A stretch of DNA of 32,027 nucleotides. Origin: Globisporangium splendens (taxonomy: Eukaryota; Oomycota; Peronosporomycetes; Pythiales; Pythiaceae). This document shows, piece after piece, positions 30,314-32,027 of the stretch. The notes below the pieces were generated by a model. It was given only the letters and a program-made list of their open reading frames with translations. It searched no databases and had not been told where the DNA came from. Each line of letters opens with the position of its first letter. Within the stretch, counting starts at the first letter, position 1. The stretch is taken from positions 1 to 32,027 of the forward strand of contig VFIW01000188.1 in the NCBI GenBank assembly GCA_006386115.1, written 5' to 3'. Both the position numbers and the translations under genes were made by a program.

Positions 30314-32027
30314 TCGCACCGTCGCAGATCGAGGCGTCTTCACAACACTCCCACTCGACTCGATAGCGACTTGGATGTTGAGCTTGGTGCGGAGGTAGTC
30401 GAACTGCGGGGCAGCAATTGGCTTCATCATGATGTCGGCCAACATCTCTTGCGTCGGACAGTACTCCAGCACCACTTGACCGTCCTCGACCTTCTCGCGC
30501 ACGAAGTGATAGCGAATGTCGATGTGCTTGGTGCGCTTGTGAAACTCGGGGTTCTTGGCCAACGCGATCGAACCTTGGTTGTCTTCGTACACCGTCACGG
30601 CTCCGTTCCCGGTATCTTCACCGAGTTCACGCAGAAATGCCTTGAGCCACACCGCTTCTTGTGTTGCTTCTGAGAGCGCCATGTACTCGGCTTCTGTCGG
30701 CGATAGCGCCACGGTGCGCTGCTTCTTGTTGCGCCAGCTGATGCAGCCACCGTTGAGCGTGAACATGTATCCGCTGGTGCTTCGTCGAGTCTCGATATCG
30801 CCCGCCCAGTCGGCGTCCGAGTAGCCGATCAGCTCGCCATCGCCAGAGCCGGAGAAACGAATGCCGTGCGTCGGTGTTGCTTGCAGGTATCGGAGCACGC
30901 GCTTGAGGGCTTGCCAGTGCGTCGGACACGGGTCAGCGGCAAACTGGCTCAGCACTCCCACCGCAGCCGCGAGGTCCGGACGCGTTGCCACCATGAGGTA
31001 CATCACGGCACCAACCGCGCTGCGGTATGGCACACCCTTCATGGTCTCGTCGTGCTTGCACCCGCCTTCGCACATGGTCTTCGTCAACTTGAGTCCGGGG
31101 TCTTGTGGTGTCTTCACGGGCTTGCAGTCTTGCATTCCGAACATACTCAGGATCGACTGTGCGAACTTGGTCTGCCGCATCGACACGTCGCCCGACTTGT
31201 CATCACGCTCGACTTCCATGCCGAGGCAGTACTTGAGTTCGCCGAGATCGGACATCTCGAAGCGCTCACTCAACGCACGCTTGGTCTCCGCGAGCAGATC
31301 CATGTCGTTGCACACGAGGATCAAGTCGTCGACGTAGAGCACCACGAACACCATGGTTGAGCCATCACGCTTGACGTAGATGCAGTGGTCCATCTCGCAC
31401 TTGGTGAAACCGATCTTGCGCATGAATTCGTCGATGGTCTGGTTCCACATGCGAGGCGACTGCTCGAGACCGTACAACGCACGCTTGAGCTTGCACACAT
31501 GGTCGGGATACTTGGGGTCGACGAATCCCACGGGCTGCTTCATGTAGATCTCTTCATCGAGCAGACCATTGAGGAACGCCGTCTCGACATCCATCTGGTG
31601 CAGCACGAGCTTGTACTGCGCTGCGATGCTCAAGATGATCCGGATCGACGCGAACTTGGCCACCGGCGCGAATGTCTCCTCGAAGTCAACGCCGTACTTC
31701 TGCAGGAATCCCTTCGCCACGAGACGCGCCTTGTACCGCTCGATGAGACCCTCGACGGTCTCCTTCACCTTGAAGACCCACTTGCTGCTGATAGCCTTGC
31801 AGCCACGTGGCAGTGGCACGAGCTCCCATGTCTCGTTCTTGCATAGCGACTCGAACTCGGAGTCGCACGCTTCCATCCACTTGCTTGCGTCGCTGGATTC
31901 CATCGCAGACTCGAACGACGTCGGTAAATCTCCCACTGAATACACGACGTGAGCGCATTCTTCTTCTTCTTCAATCGACGCGAGCAGTGCCGACGTGTCA
32001 TCGAGCGATGACCTTGGACCTGGTGCT
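30242..32027 (-). CDS. Copia copy C: RT-RNase H part, stop codon lost, runs off window
   Basis: The frame is open from the window end and matches copy B from about residue 856 to its C-terminus, including the linker end, reverse transcriptase with YVDD and RNase H with [17 protein letters not shown] and YEDNQGS. At the position of copy B's TGA stop (30314-30316) copy C has CGA, so the frame reads on through the LTR region for 24 more codons to a stop at 30242. Other changes from B include VETAFL for VKTAFL, YHFVREK for YHFMREK and IMMKPI for IMTKPI. Gag, protease and integrase would lie beyond the window. Confidence 0.88.
   Translation of the reverse strand, partial: APGPRSSLDDTSALLASIEEEEECAHVVYSVGDLPTSFESAMESSDASKWMEACDSEFESLCKNETWELVPLPRGCKAISSKWVFKVKETVEGLIERYKARLVAKGFLQKYGVDFEETFAPVAKFASIRIILSIAAQYKLVLHQMDVETAFLNGLLDEEIYMKQPVGFVDPKYPDHVCKLKRALYGLEQSPRMWNQTIDEFMRKIGFTKCEMDHCIYVKRDGSTMVFVVLYVDDLILVCNDMDLLAETKRALSERFEMSDLGELKYCLGMEVERDDKSGDVSMRQTKFAQSILSMFGMQDCKPVKTPQDPGLKLTKTMCEGGCKHDETMKGVPYRSAVGAVMYLMVATRPDLAAAVGVLSQFAADPCPTHWQALKRVLRYLQATPTHGIRFSGSGDGELIGYSDADWAGDIETRRSTSGYMFTLNGGCISWRNKKQRTVALSPTEAEYMALSEATQEAVWLKAFLRELGEDTGNGAVTVYEDNQGSIALAKNPEFHKRTKHIDIRYHFVREKVEDGQVVLEYCPTQEMLADIMMKPIAAPQFDYLRTKLNIQVAIESSGSVVKTPRSATVRVPVSTSCTNLHSWHHHRSDGCVT

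Larger units (their letters stand above)
22371..32027 (-). mobile_element. Head-to-tail array of three Ty1/copia retrotransposon copies
   Basis: Copies A (truncated), B (complete) and C (cut by the window edge) share one orientation and nearly identical sequence. The repeat period is exactly 4575 bp, measured at the gag ATGs (25591 and 30166, upstream frame starts) and at the pol ends (25739 and 30314). Only one short non-coding block separates neighbours, as in LTR-internal-LTR-internal arrays made by recombination between LTRs or by insertion of a tandem form. Confidence 0.88.

Overview
The window reads as nuclear DNA of an oomycete (Stramenopiles; Phytophthora, Pythium or downy-mildew type). 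The reasons are the protein families (a bZIP transcription factor with a START-like tail, a TKL-type kinase remnant with an oomycete-style N-terminal helical region), short GT-AG introns of mostly 60-95 bp, tightly packed genes, and promoter elements resembling the oomycete initiator (TCATT...CATTTT) just upstream of several starts. The genus cannot be fixed from the sequence alone. All exon structures below were worked out by hand from splice sites, reading phase and protein-family continuity.

Left part (1-10000): the 3' end of a MoaA/MOCS1A-type molybdenum cofactor gene (+); an SC35-like SR splicing factor (-, 3 exons); a mitochondrial-type pyrroline-5-carboxylate reductase (-, 7 exons); a decayed TKL-like kinase (+) abutting a broken chromodomain gene (-); an ITFG2-like KICSTOR subunit (+, 10 exons); and an intronless ELMO-domain protein with a DIX-like N-terminus (-).

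Centre (10000-21120): a 2431-residue FANCM/Mph1-family DNA helicase (+) dominates. It combines a RanBP2 zinc finger, the DEAH helicase, a tandem array of 29-residue PxFxLL repeats, a PHD plus extended-PHD module, and a FANCM-type ERCC4-like/HhH end whose last part lies behind a 92-bp intron. It converges, 36 bp apart, on a kynurenine aminotransferase-like gene (-, 5 exons), which is followed by the bZIP/START-like regulator (-, 4 exons).

Right part (21900-32027): a mobile-element region. A 387-bp LTR-like sequence in + orientation is joined to a truncated Ty1/copia element. It is followed by an intact copia copy and a third copy running off the window edge. The three copia copies lie head to tail on the minus strand with a period of exactly 4575 bp and only about 300 bp between coding regions, as expected for internal domains sharing single short LTRs. 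A match to the copia-type internal (anticodon-arm) tRNA-Met primer-binding site contains the probable gag start codon.

The host genes are mainly housekeeping (cofactor synthesis, proline and tryptophan metabolism, splicing, nutrient signalling, DNA repair) and do not form one pathway. The most unusual items are the FANCM-PHD fusion with its repeat array and the tandem copia array.
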